Assembly (NCBI GenBank): GCA_002470515.1
Contig: DKML01000020.1
Span: 213,754 to 277,753 of the forward strand
Reading direction: 5' to 3'
Origin: Proteobacteria bacterium UBA7415
GTDB taxonomy: Bacteria > Pseudomonadota > Gammaproteobacteria > Arenicellales > Arenicellaceae
Length of the DNA stretch: 64,000 bases
Part shown: positions 9,394 to 20,243 of the stretch, piece after piece
Position numbering within the stretch: the first letter of the stretch is position 1
Layout: the number at the start of each line of letters is the position of its first letter
The notes under the pieces: generated by a model
What the model was told of the DNA's origin: nothing
What the model saw: the letters and a program-made list of their open reading frames with translations, nothing else
Databases searched by the model: none
Made by a program: the position numbers and the translations under genes

Positions 9394-9580
9394 TCTAAAA
9401 CACAGGTATAAACGCTCCTTAACATCCGAAATACGAGTAAATTACCTGTGTCAAAAATCAATTCAGATGGTTTAGGTTCCGACAGAATCGATTAGGCGTT
9501 AAACGAGTAACAGCACAGACGCAAAAAGACTTGCTTGGTCTACCCAATAATTACCATTAACTCTAAAAATATTTAATTTC

Positions 9581-11791
9581 ATGAACAAACACGCTGAAAA
9601 TTACCTTCAAAAAGTAGACCTTCAAGTTGCATCGTCGCTTGTCGACTTTGTAGAAAACGAAGTCTTGCCAGGGCTCGACATTAGCGCATCTGGTTTCTGG
9701 CAGTCTTTGTCTGGTGTGGTCAATGAATTGACTCCACAGAATATTGCTTTGCTCGAAGAGCGAGATGAACTTCAAGCGAAGTTAGATGTGTGGAATGCTG
9801 CTCACAAAGACAGTTTTAGTCCTAGCGATTACAAAAAGTTCTTGCAGGAGATAGGCTATTTAGTGCCAGAAGGTAGTGAATTCAAAATTTCCACAGAAAA
9901 TGTTGATGACGAAATTGCGCGCCAGGCTGGGCCTCAATTAGTTGTGCCGACCTCAAACGCACGCTTCGCTCTCAATGCAACCAATGCTAGATGGGGTAGT
10001 CTTTATGATGCGCTCTACGGCACAGACGCTATTCCTTCGGATCATGGTGCTCAAGCGACAGGCGCATACAACCCTTTACGTGGCGACAAAGTAATTGCAT
10101 TTGGGCGTGCGTTTTTAGACGAGCATTTCCCTATTGTAGGCAGCGATGGGCGTCAAATGAGTCACGTCAGTGCTCTTGCGTACACAATTCAAACAAGCAG
10201 TTCAGGTGCCTATGTGCTTCATATTGGCACGCAAGCAGGTAATGCTGGTTTAGAAACACCCGCGAAATTCATAGGCTTTCAAGGTGCCCCTGAGAACCCA
10301 TCGTCGATTTTATTGACCCACAACGGCCTGCGTGTAGCGATAGAGATTGATCCTACGTCAGCAATTGGAGCTACCGACAAGGCCGGTGTAAAAGATTTAA
10401 CCATGGAAGCGGCATTAACAACTATCCAAGACTTCGAAGACTCGGTTGCGGCAGTTGATGCCCAAGATAAAATTGGCGTGTACCGAAATTGGCTAGGCCT
10501 TATGAAGGGTGACCTTGAAGAGTCGTTCCAAAAGGGCGGCAAGGCAATGACTCGCGCACTGGCTAACGATAAAACTTATGTTGGCACCGATGGTCATGAT
10601 TTAGTATTGCACGGGCGCAGCTTGTTGTTCTGTCGCAATGTAGGACATTTAATGAGCAATCCAGCAATCATTGATGCTAACGGTCGTGAAATCCAAGAAG
10701 GCATTATGGATGCCATGTTCAGCAGCACAATTGCCTTGCACGACTTAAAAGGTTCGAACACTCGAAAGAACTCACGTACGGGTAGTGTGTACATTGTTAA
10801 GCCGAAAATGCACGGCCCTAAGGAAGCCGCGTTTGCAAATACGCTGTTTGACCGTGTCGAAGACGAACTTGGTTTAGCCAGACACTCTCTAAAAATAGGA
10901 GTGATGGACGAAGAACGCCGAACGACGGTCAACCTTAAGGAATGTATACGCGCTGTAAAAGACCGCGTCGTATTTATTAATACCGGATTTTTAGATAGAA
11001 CCGGTGATGAGATTCATACCAGCATGTTGCTCGGTCCAATGACAACTAAAGCGGGTATCAAGCAGCAAGCCTGGATTAAGGCCTACGAAAACTGGAATGT
11101 TGATATCGGTTTGGAATGTGGTTTAAGCGGTCGAGCGCAGATTGGTAAGGGTATGTGGGCGATGCCCGATGAAATGGCGCAAATGCTGGTCGAAAAAATC
11201 GGTCACCCTAAGTCCGGAGCCAATACTGCATGGGTGCCTTCGCCTATTGGCGCAACACTGCACTCAACGCACTATCATCAGGTGAATGTGTTCGATGTGC
11301 AAAAAGACCTTGCCAAGCGCGCCAGAGCCTCATTAGATGACATTTTAACGATTCCGCTTAAGGCAAAAGACCAAAACTTTAGCGCCGATGAGGTTCAGCG
11401 TGAGCTAGACAATAATGCCCAAGGAATTCTCGGTTATGTTGTTCGTTGGATTGATCAGGGAGTAGGGTGCTCTAAAGTGCCTGATATCAACAATGTTGGT
11501 CTTATGGAAGACCGAGCGACTTTACGTATTTCCAGTCAGCACTTAGCTAACTGGTTAGAGCACGGCATAACAACCGAAGTTGCTATTCGCGATACGTTTA
11601 AGCGTATGGCGGCCATCGTTGACGAGCAAAATGCGCATGACCCTGTTTATGTGCCAATGTGCAAAAACCTTGAAGAGAGCATCGCGTATCAAGCAGCTCT
11701 TGCCTTAGTGTTTAAAGGTAAAGAGCAACCTAGTGGCTACACCGAGCCGCTATTGCACCAGTATCGTTTGGCATTGAAAGCGTCGATGTAG
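9581..11791 (+). CDS. glcB: Malate synthase G
   Basis: 736 aa, the usual size of the monomeric G isoform. It condenses glyoxylate with acetyl-CoA to malate and completes the glyoxylate shunt. Family features seen: the N-terminal helical clasp ([10 protein letters not shown]), [19 protein letters not shown] in the barrel with the catalytic Arg region, [17 protein letters not shown] and [17 protein letters not shown] with metal-binding Glu/Asp residues, and the C-terminal plug block [27 protein letters not shown] with the general-base Asp. The start at ATG 9581 has no strong ribosome site but gives the normal N-terminus. It is divergent from aceA, so this organism keeps the two shunt genes together. 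Confidence 0.97.
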   Translation: MNKHAENYLQKVDLQVASSLVDFVENEVLPGLDISASGFWQSLSGVVNELTPQNIALLEERDELQAKLDVWNAAHKDSFSPSDYKKFLQEIGYLVPEGSEFKISTENVDDEIARQAGPQLVVPTSNARFALNATNARWGSLYDALYGTDAIPSDHGAQATGAYNPLRGDKVIAFGRAFLDEHFPIVGSDGRQMSHVSALAYTIQTSSSGAYVLHIGTQAGNAGLETPAKFIGFQGAPENPSSILLTHNGLRVAIEIDPTSAIGATDKAGVKDLTMEAALTTIQDFEDSVAAVDAQDKIGVYRNWLGLMKGDLEESFQKGGKAMTRALANDKTYVGTDGHDLVLHGRSLLFCRNVGHLMSNPAIIDANGREIQEGIMDAMFSSTIALHDLKGSNTRKNSRTGSVYIVKPKMHGPKEAAFANTLFDRVEDELGLARHSLKIGVMDEERRTTVNLKECIRAVKDRVVFINTGFLDRTGDEIHTSMLLGPMTTKAGIKQQAWIKAYENWNVDIGLECGLSGRAQIGKGMWAMPDEMAQMLVEKIGHPKSGANTAWVPSPIGATLHSTHYHQVNVFDVQKDLAKRARASLDDILTIPLKAKDQNFSADEVQRELDNNAQGILGYVVRWIDQGVGCSKVPDINNVGLMEDRATLRISSQHLANWLEHGITTEVAIRDTFKRMAAIVDEQNAHDPVYVPMCKNLEESIAYQAALALVFKGKEQPSGYTEPLLHQYRLALKASM

Positions 11792-11960
11792 GCGAAGGAA
11801 AGAAAGTAGCTTACATCGCGTGAAGCCCTATCAAGGCGCTATGCCTTGCTCAATATAAGCTCAGGTCTTGATAATGTATTAATCAGGGCCTTTAGCTCAT
11901 GGTGTCGCGACTCACCTAATGGTAGCATTCGACCACCATGAACTTTCATTATTAATTCTA

Positions 11961-13067
11961 ATGTCTGAAGCTTTAACAGCCCAGATCAAACAGCATCTAG
12001 CTGCCGTTATTGATCCCTACACACAACAATCTCTTACGGCTAATAAGGCCCTAAAATCGCTTGAAATAAGTGATTCAAAAGTTGTACTTAAATTGCGTAA
12101 GGGTTATCCGGTTGCGCTGGCTTCTGAAACATTGAGCCAATTGATCCAACAGGCCTTGCGCGATGTCGTGTTTGAGCAGCGTGATTTGGATATTGAGATT
12201 GAGCAGCACATTATTTCTCATTCTGTTCAGCAAGGTACACAGGCCGTAAAGGGCATTAAAAATATCATTGCTATTGCGTCCGGCAAAGGAGGCGTGGGTA
12301 AGTCAACCGTGTCTGCAAATTTGGCGCTTGCACTAAGCCGCGCTGGGGCTAACGTCGCTGTATTAGATGCTGACATTTATGGACCAAGCCAACCAAGAAT
12401 GCTAGGTATTAGCGGTAAGCCAGATGCTTTAGAAAATAAGATGCTAGTGCCTATGCGTAATATGGGCATTAAGATTATGTCCATCGGTTTTATGATCGAA
12501 GAAGACACGCCAATGATTTGGCGCGGGCCTATGGTTACCCAAGCCTTGGAGCAGATGTTACGAGGCACCGCTTGGGATGATGATGGCCAAGATGTTGACT
12601 ATCTCATTATTGACCTGCCACCAGGCACGGGCGACATTCAACTTACATTGTCACAAAAAGTACCCGTAACCGGTGCCGTAATTGTTACCACACCTCAAGA
12701 CATAGCCTTACTTGATGCGCGTAAAGCGGTCAAAATGTTTGAGAAAGTCGAGATTCCTATTTTTGGTGTGATCGAGAACATGAGTGTTCACATATGCAGC
12801 AAGTGTGGTCATCAAGAAGCGATCTTTGGTGCGCATGGTGCTGAAAAAATGGCCGAGCAGTACAATCTTGAGCTGTTAGGTGAAATTCCTTTAGAAATGG
12901 GTATTCGCGAACAAGCCGATTCTGGCAAGCCCATAGTAGAGTCTGCGCCTGATTCAGACGCTGCTGCTATATTTGTACAGGTGGCTCTGCGGGTTGCCGC
13001 ACAGCTCTCGATGTCTAAGCAAGACTTTGCATCGAAGTTCCCTAATATTGTGGTTGAGAAGTCGTAG
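11961..13067 (+). CDS. mrp: Mrp/NBP35-family iron-sulfur carrier ATPase
   Basis: 368 aa from ATG 11961. Mrp (ApbC) is a cytoplasmic P-loop ATPase that holds and delivers Fe-S clusters. The N-terminal about 90 residues are the DUF59/MIP18-like domain. The deviant Walker A GKGGVGKST follows near residue 110, then DADIYGPSQPRMLG, the Walker B/switch LIIDLPPGTGD, and the CSKCGH motif whose two Cys bind the bridging cluster in the dimer. The frame extends upstream to ATG 11919, but the first 14 codons look unlike the family and lack a better ribosome site, so I prefer 11961. It stands upstream of aroC with a 51-bp gap. Confidence 0.93.
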   Translation: MSEALTAQIKQHLAAVIDPYTQQSLTANKALKSLEISDSKVVLKLRKGYPVALASETLSQLIQQALRDVVFEQRDLDIEIEQHIISHSVQQGTQAVKGIKNIIAIASGKGGVGKSTVSANLALALSRAGANVAVLDADIYGPSQPRMLGISGKPDALENKMLVPMRNMGIKIMSIGFMIEEDTPMIWRGPMVTQALEQMLRGTAWDDDGQDVDYLIIDLPPGTGDIQLTLSQKVPVTGAVIVTTPQDIALLDARKAVKMFEKVEIPIFGVIENMSVHICSKCGHQEAIFGAHGAEKMAEQYNLELLGEIPLEMGIREQADSGKPIVESAPDSDAAAIFVQVALRVAAQLSMSKQDFASKFPNIVVEKS

Positions 13068-13118
13068 ATAAGAGATTGATATTAAAGCGATAAATTACTT
13101 AAACTAAGAAGATATAAA

Positions 13119-14225
13119 ATGAGCGATAGCGCAATAGGGAAGTTATTCAGAGTGACCACGTACGGTGAGAGCCATGGACTTGGGCTGGGCTGTATTGTTG
13201 ATGGCTGCCCTCCAGGCTTGGAGTTAAGCGAAACCGACTTGCAAGGTGACCTTGATCGCCGCAAACCAGGCCAATCTCGGTATACAACGCAAAGGCGTGA
13301 AGCTGACGAAGTCAGTATTATGTCTGGCGTTTTCGAAGGTAAAACGACCGGCACTTCTATTGGGTTAACCATCCCTAATACTGATCAAAAATCCAAAGAT
13401 TACTCAAACATCTTAGATAAGTTCAGGCCGGGTCATGCTGACTATACTTATTACCACAAGTACGGAAACCGTGATTATCGCGGTGGTGGTCGTTCTTCGG
13501 CGCGCACTACAGCGATGATTGTTGCTGCAGGCGGTATAGCTAAAAAGTATCTTAATTCCAAAGAAGGTATCGTAATTACAGGCTATTTGGCACAAATGGG
13601 TTCAGTAAAAGCCCAACAGATTGATCTAGCAGAGTCTCGCAACAATGCCTTTAATTGCCCCGACGTCAATAAGGTAGCAGAGATGGAAGACCTTATTACA
13701 CAGTTGCGCCGAGACGGCGACTCTGTGGGCGCTAAAGTAACAGTAATCGCTCAGAATATGCCGGTCGGTTTGGGTGAGCCTGTCTTTAATGAGCTGGATG
13801 CAGATTTAGCAAAAGCACTTATGAGTATTAATGCGGTAAAAGGCGTCGAAATTGGGGCTGGCTTTAACAGCGTTGAACAACGCGGATCTGAGCATCGAGA
13901 TGAAATGTTCCCTGATGGCTTTGCGACCAATAACGCAGGCGGCATATTGGGCGGTATTTCCAGTGGCCAAGATGTGATTGCCAGTATTGCGCTTAAGCCA
14001 ACTTCTAGTATTACTAAGCCGGGTAACAGCATAAACACAAAGGGCGAGCCGGTTGAAATTGTGACGAAAGGGCGGCATGACCCGTGCGTGGGTATCCGGG
14101 CAGTGCCTATCGCTGAAGCAATGGCAGCAATTGTTATCATGGACCACTACCTACGACATCGCGCGCAAAATGCAGATGTGAGTGGTTTGTCCGCCCCGAT
14201 AGCAGGGTCAAGACCATGTCGTTGA
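13119..14225 (+). CDS. aroC: Chorismate synthase
   Basis: 368 aa, normal length. It converts 5-enolpyruvylshikimate-3-phosphate to chorismate, the last shared step to aromatic amino acids, using reduced FMN. The three family signatures are present: [18 protein letters not shown] at the N-terminus, [29 protein letters not shown] near residue 105, and the C-terminal [21 protein letters not shown]. The flavin-binding block [21 protein letters not shown] is also intact. It lies 51 bp after mrp; whether the two share a transcript is unclear. Confidence 0.98.
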   Translation: MSDSAIGKLFRVTTYGESHGLGLGCIVDGCPPGLELSETDLQGDLDRRKPGQSRYTTQRREADEVSIMSGVFEGKTTGTSIGLTIPNTDQKSKDYSNILDKFRPGHADYTYYHKYGNRDYRGGGRSSARTTAMIVAAGGIAKKYLNSKEGIVITGYLAQMGSVKAQQIDLAESRNNAFNCPDVNKVAEMEDLITQLRRDGDSVGAKVTVIAQNMPVGLGEPVFNELDADLAKALMSINAVKGVEIGAGFNSVEQRGSEHRDEMFPDGFATNNAGGILGGISSGQDVIASIALKPTSSITKPGNSINTKGEPVEIVTKGRHDPCVGIRAVPIAEAMAAIVIMDHYLRHRAQNADVSGLSAPIAGSRPCR

Positions 14226-14370
14226 TTCAGGATCGGCATTAAGAAGCTTTAGATTCTCTAATAAGCGACCTTAATCTAGACTAAAAGTTTGTTGAAACTG
14301 AGCTTATCTATACAGCGACTATTTATACTACGTGTCTAATTAAGAACTGCTAATAAATTAGTCCAACGCT

Positions 14371-15801
14371 ATGAAAGTTGTCTATTGGTTACGCCAAGAC
14401 TTACGAATACAAAGTAATTACGCCCTTAGCCACGCGTGCGCGGTCGGTGAGGTTTACCCTGTCTTTATAGCCCCCCAAAACACCGGAGGTGCTTCAAAGT
14501 GGTGGCTTCATCAGAGCTTGAAATCACTCGGCGATGCGTATCAAAGTAAAGATATAGCGTTAGCCTTGGCGGCGGGTGATCCAATTGAATGCATTACCAC
14601 GCTCAGCAATGCACTGCATGCCGACTTGGTTGTTTGGAATCGGGTGTACACGCCTGATGGCATCGAGTTAGGCGAGATTATGCGCAACGCCCTTGATGAA
14701 TTGAACATCAAGCATCGGTCATTCAATTCTCAGCTACTGCTTGAACCAACTAAAGTGTTTAACAAGCAGGGCACGCCATTTAAAGTGTTTACACCGTTTT
14801 GGCGTCATTGTAGAAGTTTCTTAGAGCCGCAAACCGCGCCTAAGCTCTCCGCCTTCAAAACTCAATCAAGCGACCCTATCGCGGCACTTGGCTCGCATTC
14901 AAGGTCTTTAGATGAATTGGGCCTAACGCCGTCCAATCCTGACTGGGCCGCCGAGTTTTCTGAATTTTGGTCTCCTGGCGAAGCAGGCGCGCAGGCACAG
15001 TGGCAAGAATTCATGGACGACAGTGTGGATGACTACGGTGACGGCCGAGACTTTCCTGCATTGGGCAAAACCTCGGGTCTATCTCCGCATTTGGCATGGG
15101 GCGAGATTAGTCCAGAACAGATTTTTGCTGAATGTTGTGTGGCTATTGATTCTGGTCAAGCAGATGCCGTCAATGCCAATAAGTTTCTATCAGAAATCGG
15201 CTGGCGTGAGTTTTGCAGCTATTTATTGTGCCACTTTCCACACTTACCAGAACAAGCTTTTAACGCGAAGTTTGATGCCTTTCCATGGCAACAGAATCAA
15301 GACTACTTAAAGGCATGGCAACAGGGCAAAACAGGCTATCCGATCGTTGATGCGGGTATGCGCGAGCTTTGGCAAAGTGGGTACATGCACAATCGCGTTC
15401 GTATGATTGTCGCATCATTCCTAACTAAGCACTTAATGCTTGATTGGCGAGAGGGTGCCGACTGGTTCTGGGATACGTTGCTTGATGCCGATCTTGCCAA
15501 TAATACAGCCGGTTGGCAGTGGGCAGCAGGCTGCGGTGCCGACGCTGCGCCTTACTTTAGAATATTTAACCCCATTCTTCAGGGGCAGAAATTTGATAAA
15601 AGAGGCGAGTACGTACGCCAATGGGTGCCTGAACTAGCGACGATCCCAGATAAGTGGCTATATACGCCTTGGGAAGCGCCTGTAGAAGTCTTAGAGCAGA
15701 GTAATGTGGTGCTCGGCTCCACCTACCCAATGCCAGTGGTTGATCACAAGCAAGCTCGTGAATTGGCTCTTTCAACATATCAGCAGATGAAAGCGGGCTA
15801 A
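14371..15801 (+). CDS. phr: Deoxyribodipyrimidine photolyase / cryptochrome (class I)
   Basis: 476 aa. It repairs UV-induced cyclobutane pyrimidine dimers with blue light and FAD. Residues 1-130 form the alpha/beta antenna-binding domain (VVYWLRQDLRIQSNYAL). The C-terminal two thirds form the helical FAD domain: SGLSPHLAWGEISPEQ, FLSEIGWREFC, HNRVRMIVASFLTKHLMLDWREGADWFWDTLLDADLANNTAGWQWAAGCGADAAPYFRIFNP, with the Asn-Asn and Trp residues around the flavin, and QGQKFDKRGEYVRQWVPEL. This arrangement matches CPD photolyases rather than cryptochrome-DASH. The stop codon overlaps the start of the following DUF3820 gene by one base, so the two are coupled. Confidence 0.94.
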   Translation: MKVVYWLRQDLRIQSNYALSHACAVGEVYPVFIAPQNTGGASKWWLHQSLKSLGDAYQSKDIALALAAGDPIECITTLSNALHADLVVWNRVYTPDGIELGEIMRNALDELNIKHRSFNSQLLLEPTKVFNKQGTPFKVFTPFWRHCRSFLEPQTAPKLSAFKTQSSDPIAALGSHSRSLDELGLTPSNPDWAAEFSEFWSPGEAGAQAQWQEFMDDSVDDYGDGRDFPALGKTSGLSPHLAWGEISPEQIFAECCVAIDSGQADAVNANKFLSEIGWREFCSYLLCHFPHLPEQAFNAKFDAFPWQQNQDYLKAWQQGKTGYPIVDAGMRELWQSGYMHNRVRMIVASFLTKHLMLDWREGADWFWDTLLDADLANNTAGWQWAAGCGADAAPYFRIFNPILQGQKFDKRGEYVRQWVPELATIPDKWLYTPWEAPVEVLEQSNVVLGSTYPMPVVDHKQARELALSTYQQMKAG

Positions 15802-16145
15802 TGAACGAACGAGATATTGATAAGACAGCTGACGATAATCACGAGAAGAGTCAGAATAACAGCCCAGCTGAAGGAGTAGGCCGTACCGCAATAGACGAGG
15901 AGCTTAGTCTCGCATTAGGGTTTGATCAGGAAGATCTACTAGCCCTAGCGACATCGCAAATGCCGTTTGGTAAATATGCAGGACGACCGTTGATTACTCT
16001 GCCTGAGGAATATCTATTCTGGTTTCGCAAGCATGGCTTTCCAAATGATCGGCTTGGCAAATTAATGGCCCTTTGCTTAGAACTCAAAATAGAAGGCTTG
16101 GATGGACTCTTGATGCCTTTAGTTAAAAGTCGACTACGCAGCTAG
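15801..16145 (+). CDS. DUF3820 family protein
   Basis: 114 aa. The first 50 residues are polar and probably disordered. The rest is a DUF3820 domain, with the characteristic block MPFGKYAGRPLITLPEEYLFWFRKHGFPNDRLGKLMALCLELKIEGLDGLL. The family is small, cytoplasmic and of unsettled function; some members are annotated as quorum-sensing-regulated virulence factors. It starts on the last base of the photolyase stop codon (TAATG), which implies cotranslation. It converges with the DUF393 gene 6 bp away. Confidence 0.85.
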   Translation: MNERDIDKTADDNHEKSQNNSPAEGVGRTAIDEELSLALGFDQEDLLALATSQMPFGKYAGRPLITLPEEYLFWFRKHGFPNDRLGKLMALCLELKIEGLDGLLMPLVKSRLRS

Positions 16146-16151
16146 CGAGCA

Positions 16152-16529
16152 TTACACATAGCCAAGCTTACATGCTCGATTGCCCGCCCATTTTGTGTAA
16201 ACGTAGTCAGCTATATTCTTAATTAATGGCCAGCGTAACGGTCTAAAGAGCCACCCAATCGGTGTGTATGACCACGCGGCTACCGTGGCATCTAGCCCAG
16301 TCTTCCACTGATCAGTTTCGGTATGTAAATGTAGAACGCTGAGGAATAGCGTTCGATGATCTGGCACTGTTTTGTCTAAAGATGGCAGTTGCCATTGGTT
16401 TAGATCCACTTTGTGGATATCTTCAAGTCGTAACTCCGCACGCTTTAAGCGGCGGAGCAGCTTCATTTCTTTGCTGCACATTGCGCAGCGGCCATCGTAG
16501 AACAAGGTGGATTGCATTAATGAGCTCAT
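16152..16529 (-). CDS. DCC-family (DUF393) thiol-disulfide oxidoreductase-like protein
   Basis: 125 aa. The N-terminus carries LFYDGRCAMCSKEM, the DxxCxxC-like 'DCC' motif of the DUF393 family (usually YDGDCxxC). It is followed by the SVLHLHTETDQWKTGLDATVAAW block, in which members carry helix-forming residues, and by a Trp/Arg-rich C-terminal segment (WLFRPLRWPLIKNIAD). The two Cys suggest a thioredoxin-like redox role, but no member's function is well established. It lies convergent to the DUF3820 gene. Confidence 0.85.
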   Translation of the reverse strand: MSSLMQSTLFYDGRCAMCSKEMKLLRRLKRAELRLEDIHKVDLNQWQLPSLDKTVPDHRTLFLSVLHLHTETDQWKTGLDATVAAWSYTPIGWLFRPLRWPLIKNIADYVYTKWAGNRACKLGYV

Positions 16530-16703
16530 ATCATCTGACTAATTTTTCGCTTGCAATAATATATGCAAATACATAATTCCTTGTGATGAGTATTGCCAAA
16601 AGATAGACTAAGCAATTAAACGCTGACTCTTGGTAGCATAATGATGCAACACGAGCAGTGGGTTAATAGCCTAAACAATTAAAACTCAAAAACAGGTAAA
16701 GTA

Positions 16704-18134
16704 ATGGCAGGTTCTCGCGAGCAGTTTAGATCTAGATTGGGATTCATTTTAGCCGCGGCTGGTTCTGCGGTTGGAATTGGTAACTTGGTTGGTTTTCCAG
16801 TAAACGCAGCGAAAAATGGTGGGGCAGCATTCTTGTTGATCTACGCCTTATTTGTCGTGTTTTTATGCTTGCCTGTGATGATGGCAGAAATGTCATTGGG
16901 TAGAAAAACACAGCGAAACCCTTTAGGTGCCTATAAGGCTATAGGTGGGGAAGACTCCCGTTGGAACTTTGGCGGTTGGTTGGCGCTTGTTACGCCTTTT
17001 ATGATTGCCGTTTTTTATCAAGTTCTGACGGTTTGGCTATTGGGTTACTTTATTGGTGCTGTGTCAGGAAATTTGGATGCGATGGCGCAACCAGGCTACT
17101 TCAATGAGTTTATCAACGGTAATGGGGTATTCATGTACCTGTTTATCTTAACCTTGTTGATAGGCATCATTCTCAACTCAGGGGTTCAAAATGGCATCGA
17201 GCGATTAGCCAAAGTGCTAATGCCGTCTTTGGTCATTATGCTGCTCGCTTTAACTACGTTTGTTTTAACCTTGCCTAACGCCTTTCTTGGTGTTGAGTAC
17301 TACTTGGTACCCGACTTTAGCAAGATTGGCCCTGAGGTCGTCTCCAATGCACTGAGCCAAGCATTTTTCTCACTATCGTTGGGTATGGGTATCTTGATCA
17401 CCTATGGCAGCTATGTGAGCCATAAGGAAAGTATTAGCGGCGGGGCTAAGATGGTTGCGGTTGTTGATACATCGGTGGCTTTCTTTGCAGGTCTTTTGAT
17501 CCTGCCTGCCATTTTTGTTTTTAACCCATTAACCAACCCAGAAGAACTTTCGACTTCTTCTGTGTCGTTAGTCTTTACTTTCTTACCTAAAATATTCTTG
17601 TCGATGCAGGACACGCTTGGATACATAGGCGCTAATTTGTTTGCTAGCGCATTCTTCCTACTGGTGTTCTTTGCTGCGTTGACGTCGCAGGTATCAATTT
17701 TGCAAGTGCCGATTAGTGCCTTTCAAGATGAGCTTAAGTACAGTCGCAAGAAGAGTGTGATCGCTCTTGGTATTACCAGTCTTTTGCTGGTGTTAGCGTG
17801 TACTGTCTCTTTTGGTCGTATTGAGTTTTTTACTCAATTCTTAAATTACGGCGGAGCAGACAAGTCATTTTTTGATCTGGTGTACGATATTTTTTATGAC
17901 ACGATATTGCCGCTCAATGGTTTTATAGTCTGCTTATTCGTTGCCTATAAATGGCGGCTTTCAAAGCTTGACGAAGAAATGGCGATAGGCGACCCTAAGT
18001 TCCTTGGCTCGTTTACACACCGTTACGTTAATTTTGCGCTGGGTACGTTTATCCCCGTTGTTTTACTAGGTGTGTTCGTGAATACCGTTTGTATTAAGTT
18101 CTTAGGTTTTAGCTTGATTGGAGCCCTAGGTTAA
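16704..18134 (+). CDS. Sodium-dependent NSS-family transporter (first copy)
   Basis: 476 aa, about 11-12 hydrophobic helices, in the inner membrane. The neurotransmitter:sodium symporter (LeuT/SLC6) family uses Na+ to import amino acids or similar small molecules. TM1 carries the unwound Na+/substrate segment AAAGSAVGIGNLVGFPVNAAKNGG; the usual GNIWRFPY is GNLVGFPV here, so the substrate pocket differs from the second copy at 18750. TM6 region: SQAFFSLSLGMGILITYGSYVS. The substrate is unknown. The only gene between the copies is smpB, on the opposite strand. Confidence 0.92.
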   Translation: MAGSREQFRSRLGFILAAAGSAVGIGNLVGFPVNAAKNGGAAFLLIYALFVVFLCLPVMMAEMSLGRKTQRNPLGAYKAIGGEDSRWNFGGWLALVTPFMIAVFYQVLTVWLLGYFIGAVSGNLDAMAQPGYFNEFINGNGVFMYLFILTLLIGIILNSGVQNGIERLAKVLMPSLVIMLLALTTFVLTLPNAFLGVEYYLVPDFSKIGPEVVSNALSQAFFSLSLGMGILITYGSYVSHKESISGGAKMVAVVDTSVAFFAGLLILPAIFVFNPLTNPEELSTSSVSLVFTFLPKIFLSMQDTLGYIGANLFASAFFLLVFFAALTSQVSILQVPISAFQDELKYSRKKSVIALGITSLLLVLACTVSFGRIEFFTQFLNYGGADKSFFDLVYDIFYDTILPLNGFIVCLFVAYKWRLSKLDEEMAIGDPKFLGSFTHRYVNFALGTFIPVVLLGVFVNTVCIKFLGFSLIGALG

Positions 18135-18217
18135 GCGCCTAGCCGGGAAAGTCAGCGCTGGGATGAGACATAGTTTTGTTGATTCCCAGTTAAAGTATTG
18201 CAACCTGAGTGCAATTG

Positions 18218-18688
18218 TCAGCCGCTTTTAAGCACACGACGTTGTTCGCGTTTCCAGTCGCGATCTTTGATCGAAGCACGCTTATCGTGCTGTTTCTTAC
18301 CTTTGGCTAAGCCAACCTTGAGCTTGGCGCGGCCTCGCTTCCAATATAGTTCGAGCGGCGCTAATGTATAACCAGCCCTCTCAACCTGGCCAATAAGACG
18401 GCTTATCTCATAACCTTTCATCAATAACTTGCGTTCACGTATTGGGTTGGCCGTAACGTGTGTAGACGCCGAGACAAGTGGTGTTAGATGCGCGCCAAGT
18501 AAGTACAACTCGCCGTTCTTTATGCCAACGTAAGCTTCCTTCAGATGGGCGCGTCCGGCCCGCATGCTCTTTACTTCCCAACCTTCAAGCGCAATCCCAG
18601 CTTCGAAGTCTTCTTCGATAAAAAAGTCGAAGCGGGCCTTCTTATTGCTAGCGATAGTGTTGCTGGGTAATTTCTTTGGCTTTGCCAT
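18218..18688 (-). CDS. smpB: SsrA-binding protein SmpB
   Basis: 156 aa. It binds tmRNA and stalled ribosomes in trans-translation. The beta-barrel RNA-binding core is intact ([40 protein letters not shown], and LGAHLTPL), as is the basic C-terminal tail [25 protein letters not shown], which reads the empty mRNA channel. No ssrA (tmRNA) gene is recognisable in this window. In many gammaproteobacteria smpB is directly divergent from ratA-rnfH; here an NSS transporter gene stands between them. Confidence 0.97.
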   Translation of the reverse strand: MAKPKKLPSNTIASNKKARFDFFIEEDFEAGIALEGWEVKSMRAGRAHLKEAYVGIKNGELYLLGAHLTPLVSASTHVTANPIRERKLLMKGYEISRLIGQVERAGYTLAPLELYWKRGRAKLKVGLAKGKKQHDKRASIKDRDWKREQRRVLKSG

Positions 18689-18749
18689 GGTGTTGAGAGG
18701 GTATAATCAAAACGTGGATGATACTCCCCTAGCTTAGAGACATAAACAA

Positions 18750-20144
18750 ATGACGCAAAAAGAAGCTCTAAAACCAGCCAGAAAGAGAACAACATGGGGT
18801 TCTTACGGTGCTTTTCTGATTGCAGCTATCGGCTCGTCTATTGGTTTAGGTAATATATGGAAGTTTCCGTATGAGGCGGGCCTGCACGGCGGCGGTACAT
18901 TCTTAATCGTTTATTTGCCAAGTGTATTGTTAGTAGCGCTGCCTTTAATGGTCTCAGAACTAATGATCGGGCGTATTGGTAAGAGTCATCCAGTGCAGTC
19001 GATACGCGTTATTGTTGCGCGCTGGCGCTTATCTACCCTGTGGCCGTCTATTGGCTGGTTGGGTATGTTAACCAGCCTCATCATCTTCTCTTATTACAGT
19101 GTCGTTGCAGGATGGACTCTCTATTACGTGATGAACTCCGCAGCAGGGGCGTTCGAAAACGTACCTGCCGAAATTGTTCAACGCTCCTTTGGTGTGTTGC
19201 TCAGCAATACAGAACAGCTATTGATCTGGCACAGCGTATTTGTACTCATAGTGGTTCTGGTACTCGCGCAAGACATTCGTAAAGGCCTAGAAATGCTAAT
19301 GCGCTTTCTAATGCCTTTGTTTATCGCAGCCGTCGTCTGGCTCTTCTATTTTGCGGCTGATGTTGGCAATATGCCCGCCGCTTTAGAGTTTATGTTTACC
19401 GTGCGATGGGAGTTTTTAACGTTTGAGCTTTTTGTCAGTGCGCTAACCCAAGCATTATTCTCAATGAGCATCGGCATGGGCATTTTGATGATGTACGGAG
19501 CCTATCTGTCGGATCATCGCCCGCTAATCGGCGCTGCAGTGATCATTACCGTATTTGATACAGCGATCGCGCTTATTATGAGTGTGATGATCTTCGCAAT
19601 TGTGTTTGCGTTCGGGATGCGTCCAGACTCAGGAGCTGGGCTTATCTTCGAAACACTGCCGGTCGCTTTTTCTCAAATACAGGAAAATAGTGTATGGATC
19701 AGCACCACATTCTTCTCGCTCATGTTTGCTGCCGCCTTGTTTTCGGGACTTGCGTTGCTTGAACCCGCTATTGCTTGGTTGAGTGAACGTTATGAAATGG
19801 GTCGTCGCCAAGCCGCGTGGATGGTGGGTGTTATCGTCTGGGCGTTCGGTTTGTTGTCAATTTTTTCGTACAGCGACTTTAATTTTGCTTTTTACTATTT
19901 TGGTGTAGAACGCTTAGGAGGTTATTTTGATTTCTTCAATATCTTGTCAACGCATGTACTGATGCCATTAACAGCTCTGTTTATTGCGTTGTTCGCTGGT
20001 TGGGTGATTAGCCGTGAGGAAGCCTTAAAATCTTTACAAGTCCGAGCCGGCATATCGTTTACACTGTGGCGTTTATTTACGCGGTACACAGCGCCATTGT
20101 TTCTGATAATTACTCTCTTAATGGTTTTGTTCGTTCCGGCGTAG
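18750..20144 (+). CDS. Sodium-dependent NSS-family transporter (second copy)
   Basis: 464 aa, 11-12 predicted membrane helices. TM1 has the canonical NSS segment AAIGSSIGLGNIWKFPYEAGLHGGG, where the unwound helix binds Na+ and substrate, and TM6 includes ALTQALFSMSIGMGILMMYGAYLS. It is only distantly similar to the copy at 16704, so it is probably an old duplication or separate acquisition with a different substrate. It starts 61 bp from smpB, divergently, and is followed by ratA after 99 bp. The substrate (amino acid or other solute) is unknown. Confidence 0.92.
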   Translation: MTQKEALKPARKRTTWGSYGAFLIAAIGSSIGLGNIWKFPYEAGLHGGGTFLIVYLPSVLLVALPLMVSELMIGRIGKSHPVQSIRVIVARWRLSTLWPSIGWLGMLTSLIIFSYYSVVAGWTLYYVMNSAAGAFENVPAEIVQRSFGVLLSNTEQLLIWHSVFVLIVVLVLAQDIRKGLEMLMRFLMPLFIAAVVWLFYFAADVGNMPAALEFMFTVRWEFLTFELFVSALTQALFSMSIGMGILMMYGAYLSDHRPLIGAAVIITVFDTAIALIMSVMIFAIVFAFGMRPDSGAGLIFETLPVAFSQIQENSVWISTTFFSLMFAAALFSGLALLEPAIAWLSERYEMGRRQAAWMVGVIVWAFGLLSIFSYSDFNFAFYYFGVERLGGYFDFFNILSTHVLMPLTALFIALFAGWVISREEALKSLQVRAGISFTLWRLFTRYTAPLFLIITLLMVLFVPA

Positions 20145-20243
20145 TTTGTTCGTGTGCGCAGGTTCCTTTTAGTTGATCCTATCTTATAAAAATCAATTAC
20201 CGGCCTGTTTACTCTTTATTACACTCTAGTTCAGTCTCATATA

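Noticed and set aside
11832..11848. Small hairpin CAAGGC/GCCTTG after glcB
   Set aside because: Only 6 bp with no T-run; too weak to call a terminator.
13751..14147. Two long minus frames over aroC
   Set aside because: Shadows of the chorismate synthase gene, no independent signals.
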